From JACCZX01 sp963801035 (GTDB lineage: Bacteria; Pseudomonadota; Gammaproteobacteria; Burkholderiales; Burkholderiaceae_F), in contig CAWDDF010000011.1 of NCBI GenBank assembly GCA_963801035.1, positions 57,846 through 121,845 of the forward strand: a stretch of 64,000 bases of DNA, given 5' to 3'. A program made the translations under genes and the position numbers. Below the pieces are notes generated by a model. It made no database searches, was not told where the DNA came from, and saw only the letters and a list, made by a program, of their open reading frames with translations. Below are positions 9,808 to 18,923 of the stretch, in pieces. Every line of letters starts with the position of its first letter. Within the stretch, counting starts at the first letter, position 1.

Positions 9808-11436
9808 GTGCACGTGCCACCCGTTTATCCGTATGTCACGCCGCGCGAGCTGAGCGCCACCGGCGTCGCCCGCACTCAGGTTGCAATCGTCGGCGCCGGA
9901 CCGGTTGGTCTGGCATGCGCGATCGATCTCGCGCAGCACGACGTCGACTTCATCATCGTCGACGATAACAACACGGTGAGCGCGGGTTCGCGCGCGATCT
10001 GCTGGGCGAAGCGAACACTGGAAATTCTGGATCGGCTGGGCTGTGGCGACGCGGTTTGTGAACGCGGCGTCGGCTGGAAGGTTGGCAAAGTCTTTTTCCG
10101 CGAGGAACTCGCTTATCAGTTCGACCTGCTGCCCGAGCCTGGCCACAAGCGTCCCGCATTCGTCAATCTGCAACAGTATCTGCTCGAAGAAATCATGATC
10201 GAGCGTTTGCAGGCCCTCGGCATCTCCGTGCGATGGAAGAACAAAGCGCTGAGTCTGCAACAACGCGCCGACGGAGCTCGGCTTGAGGTCGAAACCCCCG
10301 ACGGTCGCTACGCGATCGAAGCCGACTATGTGATCGCAGCCGACGGAGCGCACAGCGCGCTGCGCGACATGCTCGGGCTCGCATGGAAGGGACAGGTGTT
10401 TCGTGACCGTTTCCTGATTGCGGATGTCTCGATGCGAGGTGACTTCCCGATCGAGCGCTGGTTCTGGTTCGACCCACCTTTTCACCCGGGCGGCTCGGCG
10501 TTGCTTCACAAGCAAGCCAATGACGTGTGGCGCATCGATCTGCAGCTCGGCTGGGACTGCGATCCCGACGAAGAGAAAAAGCCTGAGCACGTTATCCCTC
10601 GTATTCGAGCCATGCTGGGTGCGGATCGTGCGTTCGAGCTGGAGTGGGTCAGCGTGTACACGTTTCAGTGCGCACGGCTCGAGCGCTTCGTCCACGACCG
10701 CGTGATTTTTGTGGGCGATGCCGCACACCAGGTGTCGCCGTTCGGTGCGCGCGGTGGCAACAGCGGAATCCAGGACGCCGACAATCTTTGCTGGAAGCTC
10801 GCGCGGGTTGTGCGCGACGAGTCTCCCGCGTCGCTGTTGCAAACCTATAACGACGAGAGAATTGAGGCCGCCGACGAAAACATTTTGAACTCGTCGCGTT
10901 CGACGGACTTCATTACACCCAAAAGCAGTGCCAGCCGAAGGATGCGCGACGCTGTGCTTGCACTTTCGCAGCAGCATCCTTTTGCGCGCCGGCTGGTCAA
11001 CAGCGGGCGGTTATCGACGCCTACCGCACATCGTGCCAATGCATTGTCGACCCCGGACCGTGACTCCTTCGGTTGTGCGCTCACGCTCGGCGCTCCGGCA
11101 GTCGACGCGCCGGTCCAAGTCGGTGGTCAAACCGCATCGCTGCTCGACGAGCTGGGCGGGCGCTTTGATCTTCTGGTCTTTGACGGTCCGACTCAGACCA
11201 CCGACGCGCTCGAATCGGAGTTCGGAAACGAGCTTCGCGTCATTCGCATTGCGTCGGAGCGAAGTCCGAACACTCACGTGTTACTAGATACCGATGCCCT
11301 AGCGACGCAGCGCTACGACGCGCGATCGGATACTGCGTATCTGCTGCGTCCGGATCAGCACATTGCGGCGCGCTGGCGCCAACCCTCGCTCGCCGACGTA
11401 AGTTCAGCGTTGCGGTGCGCACAAGGCATCCGATGA
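9808..11436 (+). CDS. FAD-dependent aromatic-type monooxygenase
   Basis: Flavoprotein hydroxylase of the FAD_binding_3 (PheA/TfdB/MhpA-like) group, 542 residues. Rossmann GxGxxG: VAIVGAGPVGLACAIDLA near residue 27; DG motif YVIAADGAHSALRDML near residue 175; GD motif VIFVGDAAHQVSPFGARGG near residue 305, which binds the FAD ribityl chain. A C-terminal thioredoxin-like domain (about residues 420-540) is present as in phenol hydroxylase relatives. GTG start 9808 lies 8 bases after the MBL gene. The substrate cannot be read from the sequence; proximity to the paa cluster and pairing with DUF2783 suggest an aromatic compound. Confidence 0.85.
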   Translation: MHVPPVYPYVTPRELSATGVARTQVAIVGAGPVGLACAIDLAQHDVDFIIVDDNNTVSAGSRAICWAKRTLEILDRLGCGDAVCERGVGWKVGKVFFREELAYQFDLLPEPGHKRPAFVNLQQYLLEEIMIERLQALGISVRWKNKALSLQQRADGARLEVETPDGRYAIEADYVIAADGAHSALRDMLGLAWKGQVFRDRFLIADVSMRGDFPIERWFWFDPPFHPGGSALLHKQANDVWRIDLQLGWDCDPDEEKKPEHVIPRIRAMLGADRAFELEWVSVYTFQCARLERFVHDRVIFVGDAAHQVSPFGARGGNSGIQDADNLCWKLARVVRDESPASLLQTYNDERIEAADENILNSSRSTDFITPKSSASRRMRDAVLALSQQHPFARRLVNSGRLSTPTAHRANALSTPDRDSFGCALTLGAPAVDAPVQVGGQTASLLDELGGRFDLLVFDGPTQTTDALESEFGNELRVIRIASERSPNTHVLLDTDALATQRYDARSDTAYLLRPDQHIAARWRQPSLADVSSALRCAQGIR

Positions 11437-11624
11437 CGTTCGACAGCCAGGCCAACATTCAGCAGCCCGATGATTTTTATCAGGCTTTAATAGATGCGCA
11501 CGCTGGCCTGACCGACGAACAGAGTGCAGCACTGAATGCGCGGCTGGTATTGCTGCTGGCGAATCAGATCGGCGATCTGAATACGCTGCGGCAGGCCATC
11601 GCGGCCGCACGCGCTTCGATCTAA
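11433..11624 (+). CDS. DUF2783 domain-containing protein
   Basis: Small protein of 63 residues with the DUF2783 pattern DDFYQALIDAHAGLTDEQSAALNARL then LLLANQIGDLNTLRQAIAAAR (spread over residues 12-60). ATG 11433 overlaps the monooxygenase stop (ATGA), so the two are translationally coupled. DUF2783 proteins are commonly encoded right after FAD monooxygenases of this type; whether they are partners is not established. The end overlaps the convergent paaY by 4 bases. Confidence 0.8.
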   Translation: MTFDSQANIQQPDDFYQALIDAHAGLTDEQSAALNARLVLLLANQIGDLNTLRQAIAAARASI

Positions 11625-12229
11625 GCTTTTTTCAACGCAATCAGCGGCACGACACCTTCGGCGTCAACTTCGATGCGCCGTCGGTTGGGCTCGATCGCTG
11701 TTAGCGGAACGACTTCCTTCAGGGTCTGCAGGCTGCGCACCGTCAGATCCTGATAAGTCTTTGTGCCGCTCACTTTCCAGGCGATTTCATCGTCGCTCAA
11801 CATTCGGAGCACTTTCGCCGGTGTGCCGACCGCCAGTGCGCGCGGCGGAATTTTCTCGCCGGCCTTGACGAACGCACACGCCGCAACAATCGCCGACTCG
11901 CCGATCACCGCTTCGTCCATCACGACGGCGTTCATGCCGACCATCGCGTTGCGCTTGACTACGCAACCATGCAATACAGCGCCGTGGCCGATGTGTCCGT
12001 CTTCCTCGACGACTGTGTCGGTGCTAGGAAAACCGTGCATGACGCAGCAGTCCTGCACATTGCTGCCCGCTTCGAGCACGATGCGACCGAAATCGCCGCG
12101 CAGGCTCGCTGCCGGGCCCACATAGCAGCGAGGGCCAACGATCACGTCACCCGTCAGGATCGCCGTTGGATGCACGAAGGCGGTCGGGTCTACCACCGGA
12201 ACGATGCCGTTGATTTCGTAGTAGGGCAT
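11621..12229 (-). CDS. paaY: Phenylacetic acid degradation protein PaaY (left-handed beta-helix, gamma-carbonic-anhydrase-like)
   Basis: Hexapeptide-repeat protein of 202 residues, normal for PaaY. Repeats such as HPTAILTGDVIVGPRCYVGP and GSNVQDCCVMHGFP, GHIGHGAVLHGCVV supply the His ligands of the gamma-carbonic anhydrase fold. In E. coli PaaY is a thioesterase that hydrolyses dead-end CoA products of the pathway. Monocistronic, convergent with the DUF2783 gene and divergent from the AraC-type regulator. Confidence 0.9.
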   Translation of the reverse strand: MPYYEINGIVPVVDPTAFVHPTAILTGDVIVGPRCYVGPAASLRGDFGRIVLEAGSNVQDCCVMHGFPSTDTVVEEDGHIGHGAVLHGCVVKRNAMVGMNAVVMDEAVIGESAIVAACAFVKAGEKIPPRALAVGTPAKVLRMLSDDEIAWKVSGTKTYQDLTVRSLQTLKEVVPLTAIEPNRRRIEVDAEGVVPLIALKKA

Positions 12230-12328
12230 TCTGTTAGGCCGACTAGCTGAGTGGAGACATTGACGACTGCGCAGGTCTAATCGGCTAATGGTAGCGTTTG
12301 ACGATAGAAAGCCCGCGTGAGGAGTAGA

Positions 12329-13846
12329 GTGTCAGCGCCAAAGCCCCCGCCCATGCATAAGCCGGCAAAAGGCGAGGCGCGCCAACCGGAAACGAGTCGT
12401 GCTACTGGCGCATCGACTCAGAAAGAACGCATACGCAGCTTGCTTGCCGCTGCTTCCGAGAAGCTTGCGCTGAATCCGGTCGAGGCTTCTGTGCTGGCCC
12501 GCGAAGCATTGCAGATAGCGCGTTCGACGGGCGACCTACCGCTGCATGGCGAAGCGGCTCTAGCGGTTGCCGCCGCGTATCACCAGCGTGCGGACTTGCA
12601 GAAGGCGGATGAGTGCATTCAAGAATCCCTCGAGGCTTTTGAACGGGCGGGCAAGGGAGGTCGGGTAGGGCGCGTTTACAAATTGCAGTCGCTGGTGTTT
12701 TCGATGCAGGATCGCGTCAGTCTGGCGCTCGCTGCAGCGGTCAAGTCACTGTCCTATCCTGATCTGGAGCGAAAAGATCGCGCGTTTGCATTTTGCGTAA
12801 TTGGATCATGCTTCAGCCGGCTCTTCGACGTGTTGACCGCGGTCGATCTGATGGAACGCCAGGCGGTGCCCGAGGCCGAAGGTTCCGGCGATCCGAAAGC
12901 CATCGTTGCTTGTTACCTGCGTACTGCCGCGTATCTGAACATGTGCGCGGTGTGGTCAGCCGGGATTCCGCACTATCTAACGGTCGGAATCAAGCGGCCC
13001 GACAACCTGGCGAGCCCGGCCGAGTATGTCGAAAAAGCGATGCGCTACCTGGACGCGTGCGAGGCTTATGGCGACAACATGATGCCGAAGGACCGCCCGT
13101 ACTTTTTCGCTGAGAAAGCGTCGGCAGTCGCGCTCCGGGATGGTTACGATCACGCTCTACCGCTTCTCGCGCAGGCCCACGCTGTCACCAGTGACCTGCT
13201 GCCGGTCACGAAGCCGTTCCTGCTGCTCGATCATGCTGTGACGGCACGCATTGCCGGGCGTTGGGAGGAAGCACTTGCGCTGATCAACGAAATGCAAACT
13301 CTTCCAGCTTGGCATATCTATCAGCGCACTGTGTTTTTCGAACTATCGTTTATCTATCGAGCGCTAGGCAGGGATCAAGAAGCGCTGCACGCTCTGCAGA
13401 AATTCACCGAGCTACAGACGAACATGGCTCGGCTCGCAAACAGCTGGGTCGATGATGCGCTGAATCAGCAGCGCTACGGAAAGCGGCTCGATCTATCGCG
13501 CCTGCGCTCAACCGTTCTGGATGCGGCCGAGCCAGCAGCGTTGCAGCGTGCTACCCGCTTCGTCGAATCCAATATTCATCGACGGGTTGCGTTAGCCGAC
13601 GTAGCGCGCCATGCCGGCATCAGTGTTCGTACGTTGCAGAACCTTTACCGTAATTTCCACGGCGTTTCTGCCAGCGCGTTTATCAAAGAGCAGAAGATGC
13701 AGCGCGTCCATCAGATGCTGAGCACCGGCGATGTCTCCGTCTATCAGGCCGCCGACGCGATCGGGTACAGCAGTCCACACAACTTCTCGCGCGACTTTCG
13801 TGAGCGCTTCGGCTACGCACCGTCGGACGTCAGGTCCAGTCGCTAA
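12329..13846 (+). CDS. AraC-family transcriptional regulator with N-terminal TPR region
   Basis: A C-terminal AraC-type double helix-turn-helix (about residues 400-505: FVESNIHRRVALADVARHAG, SVRTLQNLYRNFHGVSASAF, then VYQAADAIGYSSPHNFSRDF and RERFGYAPSDVR). The N-terminal 380 residues are helical with TPR-like units (AALAVAAAYHQRADLQKADE; KPFLLLDHAVTARIAGRWEE) instead of the usual cupin sensor. GTG 12329 is preferred because GAGGAG lies five bases upstream; the frame is open from 12317. Divergent from paaY. Its target is not shown; position suggests control of aromatic catabolism, but the PaaR-like TetR protein further on is the better candidate for paa. Confidence 0.85.
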   Translation: MSAPKPPPMHKPAKGEARQPETSRATGASTQKERIRSLLAAASEKLALNPVEASVLAREALQIARSTGDLPLHGEAALAVAAAYHQRADLQKADECIQESLEAFERAGKGGRVGRVYKLQSLVFSMQDRVSLALAAAVKSLSYPDLERKDRAFAFCVIGSCFSRLFDVLTAVDLMERQAVPEAEGSGDPKAIVACYLRTAAYLNMCAVWSAGIPHYLTVGIKRPDNLASPAEYVEKAMRYLDACEAYGDNMMPKDRPYFFAEKASAVALRDGYDHALPLLAQAHAVTSDLLPVTKPFLLLDHAVTARIAGRWEEALALINEMQTLPAWHIYQRTVFFELSFIYRALGRDQEALHALQKFTELQTNMARLANSWVDDALNQQRYGKRLDLSRLRSTVLDAAEPAALQRATRFVESNIHRRVALADVARHAGISVRTLQNLYRNFHGVSASAFIKEQKMQRVHQMLSTGDVSVYQAADAIGYSSPHNFSRDFRERFGYAPSDVRSSR

Positions 13847-14004
13847 TAACTAAATAGGCAAGCTGCAGCCGTCGTTGCACGAAACGACATGGTTTTGCTC
13901 GTTTCGATATTCCTCAGACCTCTGATTCCAGACAGACTTTGCTCCACGTTTATTTTTTGACCCAATTCAGTGATTCCATCGAAGCCGTCAATGCGGAGGG
14001 CACC

Positions 14005-14604
14005 ATGCTCGCGGATACCTACTACCAGACGATTGAGCACGGCGGCAGCCTAATGGTGCCGAGCGTGCATCCGTTGTTGACCGCCTGGCTAAATGGACTT
14101 ACGCATCGGCTGCCTGAATTCCCGTACATCGATGATGCAGATGCCCAGCTATTCCAGGCGATCGATCTGAGCGGCACTGCCGACGTCGACGATCAGCGTC
14201 TTTGCTACTTTGCGGCCGAGCAAATCGTTCGCGATGTAGCGCCGTGCGTGCTTGAAGACATCGGGCTGAAGGCGTACGCCGACAAGATGCGCGCGCTGCC
14301 GCCGCTCGTTTCCCGCGCGGCTGCCCAGAAAGCGTCTGACCTTTGCTTCGAGATTCCGCAGGACGCGTCGTTGAACTCGATCGACCGCCGTACGCTAAGC
14401 ATCGGAACCGTCGTGTGCGCGCTATCCGCGTTGCCAACGGCCAACTGGTATTACGCGATGTCGAACGCCGGTTCGACCGCCTCGATCTACATCAAAACGG
14501 CTAGCAACCACGCGCGCGCGTTAACGACGGTCTATCAGCTGTTTTCAACGCTGGTCGAATTTGCGCGTGCGCCCGCGTTCGTTGCGGCAGAATCGAAAAA
14601 GTAG
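14005..14604 (+). CDS. Hypothetical protein downstream of the TPR-AraC regulator
   Basis: Not recognised. 199 residues, soluble, without signal peptide or membrane segment. ATG 14005 is chosen because GGAGGG lies just upstream; a TTG-initiated frame extends to 13939. Cysteine, histidine and charged residues are scattered with no metal or catalytic motif I can identify. It sits between the regulator (same strand) and paaN (convergent, 11 bases apart). The good ribosome site and codon use consistent with neighbours support a real gene. Confidence 0.7.
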   Translation: MLADTYYQTIEHGGSLMVPSVHPLLTAWLNGLTHRLPEFPYIDDADAQLFQAIDLSGTADVDDQRLCYFAAEQIVRDVAPCVLEDIGLKAYADKMRALPPLVSRAAAQKASDLCFEIPQDASLNSIDRRTLSIGTVVCALSALPTANWYYAMSNAGSTASIYIKTASNHARALTTVYQLFSTLVEFARAPAFVAAESKK

Positions 14605-14615
14605 TCACGACGGTC

Positions 14616-16274
14616 TTAGGCGTGCCAGCGTCTCTGCACCACCCGGAAGCGATTCGCCACGAACGCACTGTCCGTATAACTTGCGTTCGCCGCCGGATTG
14701 GCGCCGGTAGCGTGATAGTCCGAGAACGCTGCCGATTGATTGACATAGACGTTGCTCAGCAGGTTGATCGACAGCGCAACACCCGCTCGCAGCGTGGCTT
14801 CGGTCATCGCATCGATGACTTCCTGCTTCGTCGAGTACAGCCCGACGGTCAACGCGCCCCGCTCCTTGACAATTTTTTCGGAAAGCGCGATCGCCGCCAT
14901 CACGTCGGGCACCTTGACGATCACGCTGATCGGGCCGAAGCGCTCTTGCGTATACACCGACTCGTTCGACGCATCAGTCTTCATCAAGAGCGGCGTGTGC
15001 ACGTTGGCGGCCGGAAACTCGGCGTTGTCCAACTTGCGCGACGCCAACACAACGTCGGCCAGCGCTGGCGCTTCTTCGATCCGCTTCAATGTGTCCGGCG
15101 ACTGAATCGATCCAAGCACGGCGGTAGCAACCGCGGCATCGGACAGTAGTTTGTCGACGGCTTTTCCGAGATCCGATGCGACGTCATCGAAACTCTTGTG
15201 TCCTTCGTCGGTATCGATGCCGCCGGCGGGCACGAAGATGTCCTGCGTCGTCGTACACATCTGCCCCGAATACAGGCTCAACGTGAACGCGAGGTTTTTC
15301 AGCATCGCTTTGTAGTTGTCGGTCGATTCGATGACGACGTTGTTAACGCCGGCCAGCTCGGCGTAGACCTGCGCTTGCCGTGCGTTGTCGATCAACCAAC
15401 GGCCAAACGTATTGCTGCCGGTAAAGTCGATTGAGCGCACCGCCGGATGTGTCGCCAGCGCCTGCGTCGCCTTCGGGTCGCTTGTAACCGCAAGAGAAAC
15501 AAGATTCGGATCGATACCGTTCTCGGCGAGCACTTCGCGCACGATGCGGACGCTGATCGCTGCCGGCAAAATGGCATTCGGATGCGGTTTGACGATGACC
15601 GGATTGCCGGTCACCAATGCCGCGAACAATCCCGGATATGTGTTCCATGTAGGAAACGTTCCGCAGCCGATGACCAACGCAACACCGCGGCCGACGATCT
15701 CGAACCGTTTTTCCATCACCAACGGCGGGTTCTTGCCTTGCGGCTTTTCCCAGCGCGCTGCGCTCGGCACCGAGCTCATTTCGCGATAAGCGTAGGCAAC
15801 GGCTTCGAGTCCGCGGTCCTGCGCGTGCGGGCCGCCCGCCTGGAACGCCATCATCCAACCCTGGCCGGTGGTCACCATCACTGCGTGAGCGATTTCGAAG
15901 CTTGCTTTGTTCAGGCGCGCGAGTGCTTCGAGACAGACTCCCGTGCGGCCTTCGACGCCGAGCTTCTGCCACGCCGGCATCGCGGCTAGTGCAGCGTCGA
16001 TCAACGCCTGCGGTTCGCTGACCGGGTACTCGACCTGGAGCGGAATGCCGTATGGCGAGTGTTCGCTTGCCAGCCAGCCGATGCGGCCAGGCTGATCAAG
16101 CTCAAACTGCCGTCCGGCATGGCCGAGGGCCGCCGCTTTGCCTTCGTCATTGGCGGCCTCGCCATAGACCTTCGGACTGGGCTGTTCGGGGTACGCACTC
16201 CAGAAGCCGCGCGTACGCATGGCCTCGAGCGCGCCGTCCAGAACGCTGCGATGTTTATCAAATAGCGGATGCAT
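14616..16274 (-). CDS. paaN: Phenylacetic acid degradation protein PaaN (aldehyde dehydrogenase family)
   Basis: 552 residues, aldehyde-dehydrogenase superfamily without the C-terminal hydratase domain of PaaZ. NAD-binding region IVKPHPNAILPAAI; catalytic Glu region FTGSNTFGRWL and YAELAGVNNVVIE; catalytic Cys in YSGQMCTTTQDIFVP near residue 335. The betaproteobacterial PaaN type is expected to oxidise the ring-opened semialdehyde CoA intermediate, with the hydratase encoded elsewhere. Divergent from paaG across an 85-base region holding a dyad operator, so both are probably under the TetR regulator of the cluster. Confidence 0.88.
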   Translation of the reverse strand: MHPLFDKHRSVLDGALEAMRTRGFWSAYPEQPSPKVYGEAANDEGKAAALGHAGRQFELDQPGRIGWLASEHSPYGIPLQVEYPVSEPQALIDAALAAMPAWQKLGVEGRTGVCLEALARLNKASFEIAHAVMVTTGQGWMMAFQAGGPHAQDRGLEAVAYAYREMSSVPSAARWEKPQGKNPPLVMEKRFEIVGRGVALVIGCGTFPTWNTYPGLFAALVTGNPVIVKPHPNAILPAAISVRIVREVLAENGIDPNLVSLAVTSDPKATQALATHPAVRSIDFTGSNTFGRWLIDNARQAQVYAELAGVNNVVIESTDNYKAMLKNLAFTLSLYSGQMCTTTQDIFVPAGGIDTDEGHKSFDDVASDLGKAVDKLLSDAAVATAVLGSIQSPDTLKRIEEAPALADVVLASRKLDNAEFPAANVHTPLLMKTDASNESVYTQERFGPISVIVKVPDVMAAIALSEKIVKERGALTVGLYSTKQEVIDAMTEATLRAGVALSINLLSNVYVNQSAAFSDYHATGANPAANASYTDSAFVANRFRVVQRRWHA

Positions 16275-16320
16275 CGTTTAGTGCTGGCTTGGTTTTTCGG
16301 GAAGTCGAAGCTACTATTGA

Positions 16321-16336
16321 TTGAACGGTCGGTCAA
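16321..16336. promoter_or_regulatory. Dyad operator, candidate PaaR (TetR) binding site
   Basis: The sequence TTGAACGGTCGGTCAA has symmetric outer arms (TTGA and TCAA) and symmetric CG pairs (TTGAnCGnnCGnTCAA). It lies between the divergent starts of paaN (16274) and paaG (16360). TetR-family PaaR proteins act on palindromes in this position in other bacteria. Assignment to the local TetR protein is inferred from location and symmetry. Confidence 0.55.
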
Positions 16337-16359
16337 TTAATGCGCGCAGTTACTTCACC

Positions 16360-17154
16360 ATGACGGATTTCGAGTCGATCAAGGTCGATGCTACAGACGG
16401 CGTCGCGACGCTGACGTTGAATCGTCCCGAGCGGCTAAACAGCTTTACGGTGGCGATGCACGGCGAAGTGCGCTCGGCGTTGGACGCGATTGCCGCCGAT
16501 CGCTCGATTCGCTGCTTCGTCTTGACCGGCGCCGGCCGCGGATTTTGCGCCGGCCAGGATCTGGCGGATCGGGCAGTCGCTCCCGATGCCGAAGGCGTCG
16601 ATTTGGGCGCCTCGATCGAAAATTACTACAAGCCGATGCTGCAACGGCTGCGAGCGCTTCCCATGCCGACTATCGCAGCGGTCAACGGTGTGGCGGCCGG
16701 CGCAGGCGCAAATATTCCGCTTGCATGCGACCTGGTCTACGCGGCCGAATCGGCAAGCTTTGTTCAATCGTTTGCGAAATTGGGTCTGGTGCCCGACTGC
16801 GGTGGCACCTGGTGGCTCCCCCGCCTCGTCGGGCCCGCGCGCGCGCTGGGGTTGACTTTGCTTGGCGAGAAGTTAACGGCAACGCAGGCAGCGGAGTGGG
16901 GTTTGATCTGGCGCTGCGTAACCGACGATCAGTTGATGTCTACCGTCAGGTCGGTTGCGCTCCAGCTTGCGGCCGGCCCGACGCGCGGCTACGTGCGCAC
17001 GCGGCAGGCGATCGAAGCGTCGACGTTGTTGCCGTTCGATCGCGCGCTCGATATCGAACGCGACTACCAGCGCGAGCTCGGTCGATCCGATGACTATCGT
17101 GAAGGCGTGTCCGCCTTTATCCAGAAACGCGCAGCGCGCTTTGCAGGTCAATGA
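16360..17154 (+). CDS. paaG: 2-(1,2-epoxy-1,2-dihydrophenyl)acetyl-CoA isomerase PaaG
   Basis: Crotonase-fold protein of 264 residues. It carries the oxyanion-hole segments FVLTGAGRGFCAGQDL and AAVNGVAAGAGANIPLACDL and the catalytic Asp segment KLGLVPDCGGTWWLPRLVG. It converts the ring epoxide CoA ester to the oxepin in the phenylacetyl-CoA pathway. ATG 16360 (MTDFESIKVDATDG) is chosen from family N-termini; the frame is open from 16321 across the operator. Its stop overlaps the paaI start. Confidence 0.93.
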   Translation: MTDFESIKVDATDGVATLTLNRPERLNSFTVAMHGEVRSALDAIAADRSIRCFVLTGAGRGFCAGQDLADRAVAPDAEGVDLGASIENYYKPMLQRLRALPMPTIAAVNGVAAGAGANIPLACDLVYAAESASFVQSFAKLGLVPDCGGTWWLPRLVGPARALGLTLLGEKLTATQAAEWGLIWRCVTDDQLMSTVRSVALQLAAGPTRGYVRTRQAIEASTLLPFDRALDIERDYQRELGRSDDYREGVSAFIQKRAARFAGQ

Positions 17155-17600
17155 TGGACGATAAAAAACCGGTTAACGGGCAAGTGATCGCCGAAGCGGT
17201 GCGTGACCGCATGTTCGCCGACGATGCAGCATCACGAGGCCTCGGAATGCGGGTCGAAGCAGTCGGTCCGGGTTTTTCGAAGCTGTCAATGACCGTGCGG
17301 CCCGACATGCTGAACGGTTTTAAAACATGTCATGGCGGCTTTATTGCAACCTTGGCGGACTCTGCATTTGCGTTCGCCTGTAACAGCCATAACGAGGTGA
17401 CCGTTGCATCCGGCATCGTGGTCGACTTTCTGGCGCCAGTGTATGAAGGTGATGCACTTGAAGCCGAGTGCCGGGAAGTCGCGTTAACCGGCCGCACCGG
17501 CGTGTACGACATCAAGGTAACCAATCAACACGGCAAGACAGTCGTCGTGATGCGTGGGCGCTCGCACACGATGAAGGGCAAGACGGTCGTGAGTCTGTGA
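17151..17600 (+). CDS. paaI: Hydroxyphenylacetyl-CoA thioesterase PaaI
   Basis: Hotdog-fold thioesterase of 149 residues (148 from the second ATG at 17154). The PaaI signature CHGGFIATLADSAFAFACNS (near residue 62) contains the active-site HGG and Asp. It removes CoA from stalled intermediates, a rescue role in the pathway. Overlaps paaG upstream and shares TGATG with paaK downstream (stop 17598-17600, paaK ATG 17600), so the three are coupled. Confidence 0.92.
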   Translation: MMDDKKPVNGQVIAEAVRDRMFADDAASRGLGMRVEAVGPGFSKLSMTVRPDMLNGFKTCHGGFIATLADSAFAFACNSHNEVTVASGIVVDFLAPVYEGDALEAECREVALTGRTGVYDIKVTNQHGKTVVVMRGRSHTMKGKTVVSL

Positions 17601-18911
17601 TGGCAGACGATCTGGAACCCGAACTTGAGCGCATCGAGCGTGCAAGCCGAAGCGAGTTGCAGGCGCTGCAGCTCGAGCGGCTACGCTGGTCGCTTGCGCA
17701 CGCTTACGACAATGTGCCGCACTATCGAGCCAAGTTCGATACTGCGCGCGTGCGCCCATCGGACCTGAAGTCACTTGCCGATCTCGCGAAGTTTCCATTC
17801 ACGACAAAGCACGATCTACGCGACACGTATCCATTTGGCATGTTCGCGGTGCCGCAGGAAAAAATCGTGCGCATTCACGCATCGAGCGGAACGACCGGCA
17901 AGCCGACGGTCGTCGGGTACACCGCAAAAGACATCGACACCTGGGCAGCGGTGATGGCGCGCTCGATTCGCGCCGCCGGTGGTCGTCGCGGCGACATCAT
18001 TCATGTTGCGTATGGCTACGGACTTTTCACCGGTGGGCTCGGCGCGCACTACGGTGCCGAGAAGCTTGGCTGCACGGTGATTCCGATATCCGGGGGTATG
18101 ACCGAGCGCCAGGTGCAGCTGATCGTCGACTTCAAGCCGAAGATCATCATGGTGACGCCGTCGTACATGCTGGCGATCGTCGAAGAGATGCAGAAGCAGG
18201 GTGTCGATCCGAAGACCTGCTCGCTGCGGATCGGCATCTTCGGCGCCGAGCCGTGGACCGCGGCAATGCGCGAAGCGATCGAGACGAAGACTTCGCTCGA
18301 CGCGATCGACATCTATGGGCTGTCGGAGATCATCGGACCGGGTGTTGCGCAGGAGTGCATCGAGACAAAAGACGGACTCACGGTTTGGGAGGACCACTTT
18401 TATCCGGAGATCATCGATCCAGACAGCGGCGAAGTGCTGCCCGAAGGGAGAAAAGGGCGAGCTGGTCTTCACGTCGTTGACGAAGGAAGCGCTGCCGATG
18501 ATTCGCTATCGGACGCGCGATTTGACGCGGCTGCTGCCTCCGACCGCACGCAGCATGCGGCGCATCGAGAAGATCACCGGCCGCTCGGACGACATGTTGA
18601 TCATTCGCGGCGTCAATCTGTTCCCGACGCAGATCGAAGAGCTGATTTTGAAACAGCCCGAGCTCGAACCGCACTACACGCTCGAAGTCACGCGGCCTGC
18701 AAATCTCGACGAATTGACGGTGCATGTCGAGATGGGTCCGCAGCTTGCGAGCGGCAGCCTGGATGCGCAGCGCGCCGCTGCACAACGGCTTGAGCACGCC
18801 ATCAAGGCCTATGTCGGTTTGTCGGCGTGTGCGCAGCTCGCTACGCCGATGGCGATCGAGCGCTCAATGGGAAAGGCGAAGCGCATCGTTGATCGCCGCT
18901 CGGACAAGTAA
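17600..18911 (+). CDS. paaK: Phenylacetate-CoA ligase PaaK, one frameshift
   Basis: Adenylate-forming ligase of about 436 residues that activates phenylacetate to phenylacetyl-CoA, the entry step of the pathway. ATP loop IHASSGTTGKPTVVGYT near residue 95; central IDIYGLSEIIGPGVAQEC; C-terminal GRSDDMLIIRGVNLFPTQIE. Near 18455 a run of four A in place of three shifts the frame after VLPEGRK. The first frame continues without meaning to 18793, while the family sequence resumes as GELVFTSLTKEALPMIRYRT in the next frame and ends at 18911. Homopolymer indel rather than a true lesion is the simplest reading. Confidence 0.92.
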
Positions 18912-18923
18912 CGAGGAGTAACT

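Noticed and set aside
9706..10977. A 423-residue minus-strand ORF opposite the monooxygenase
   Set aside because: Antisense shadow in GC-rich DNA, without family motifs or a ribosome site.
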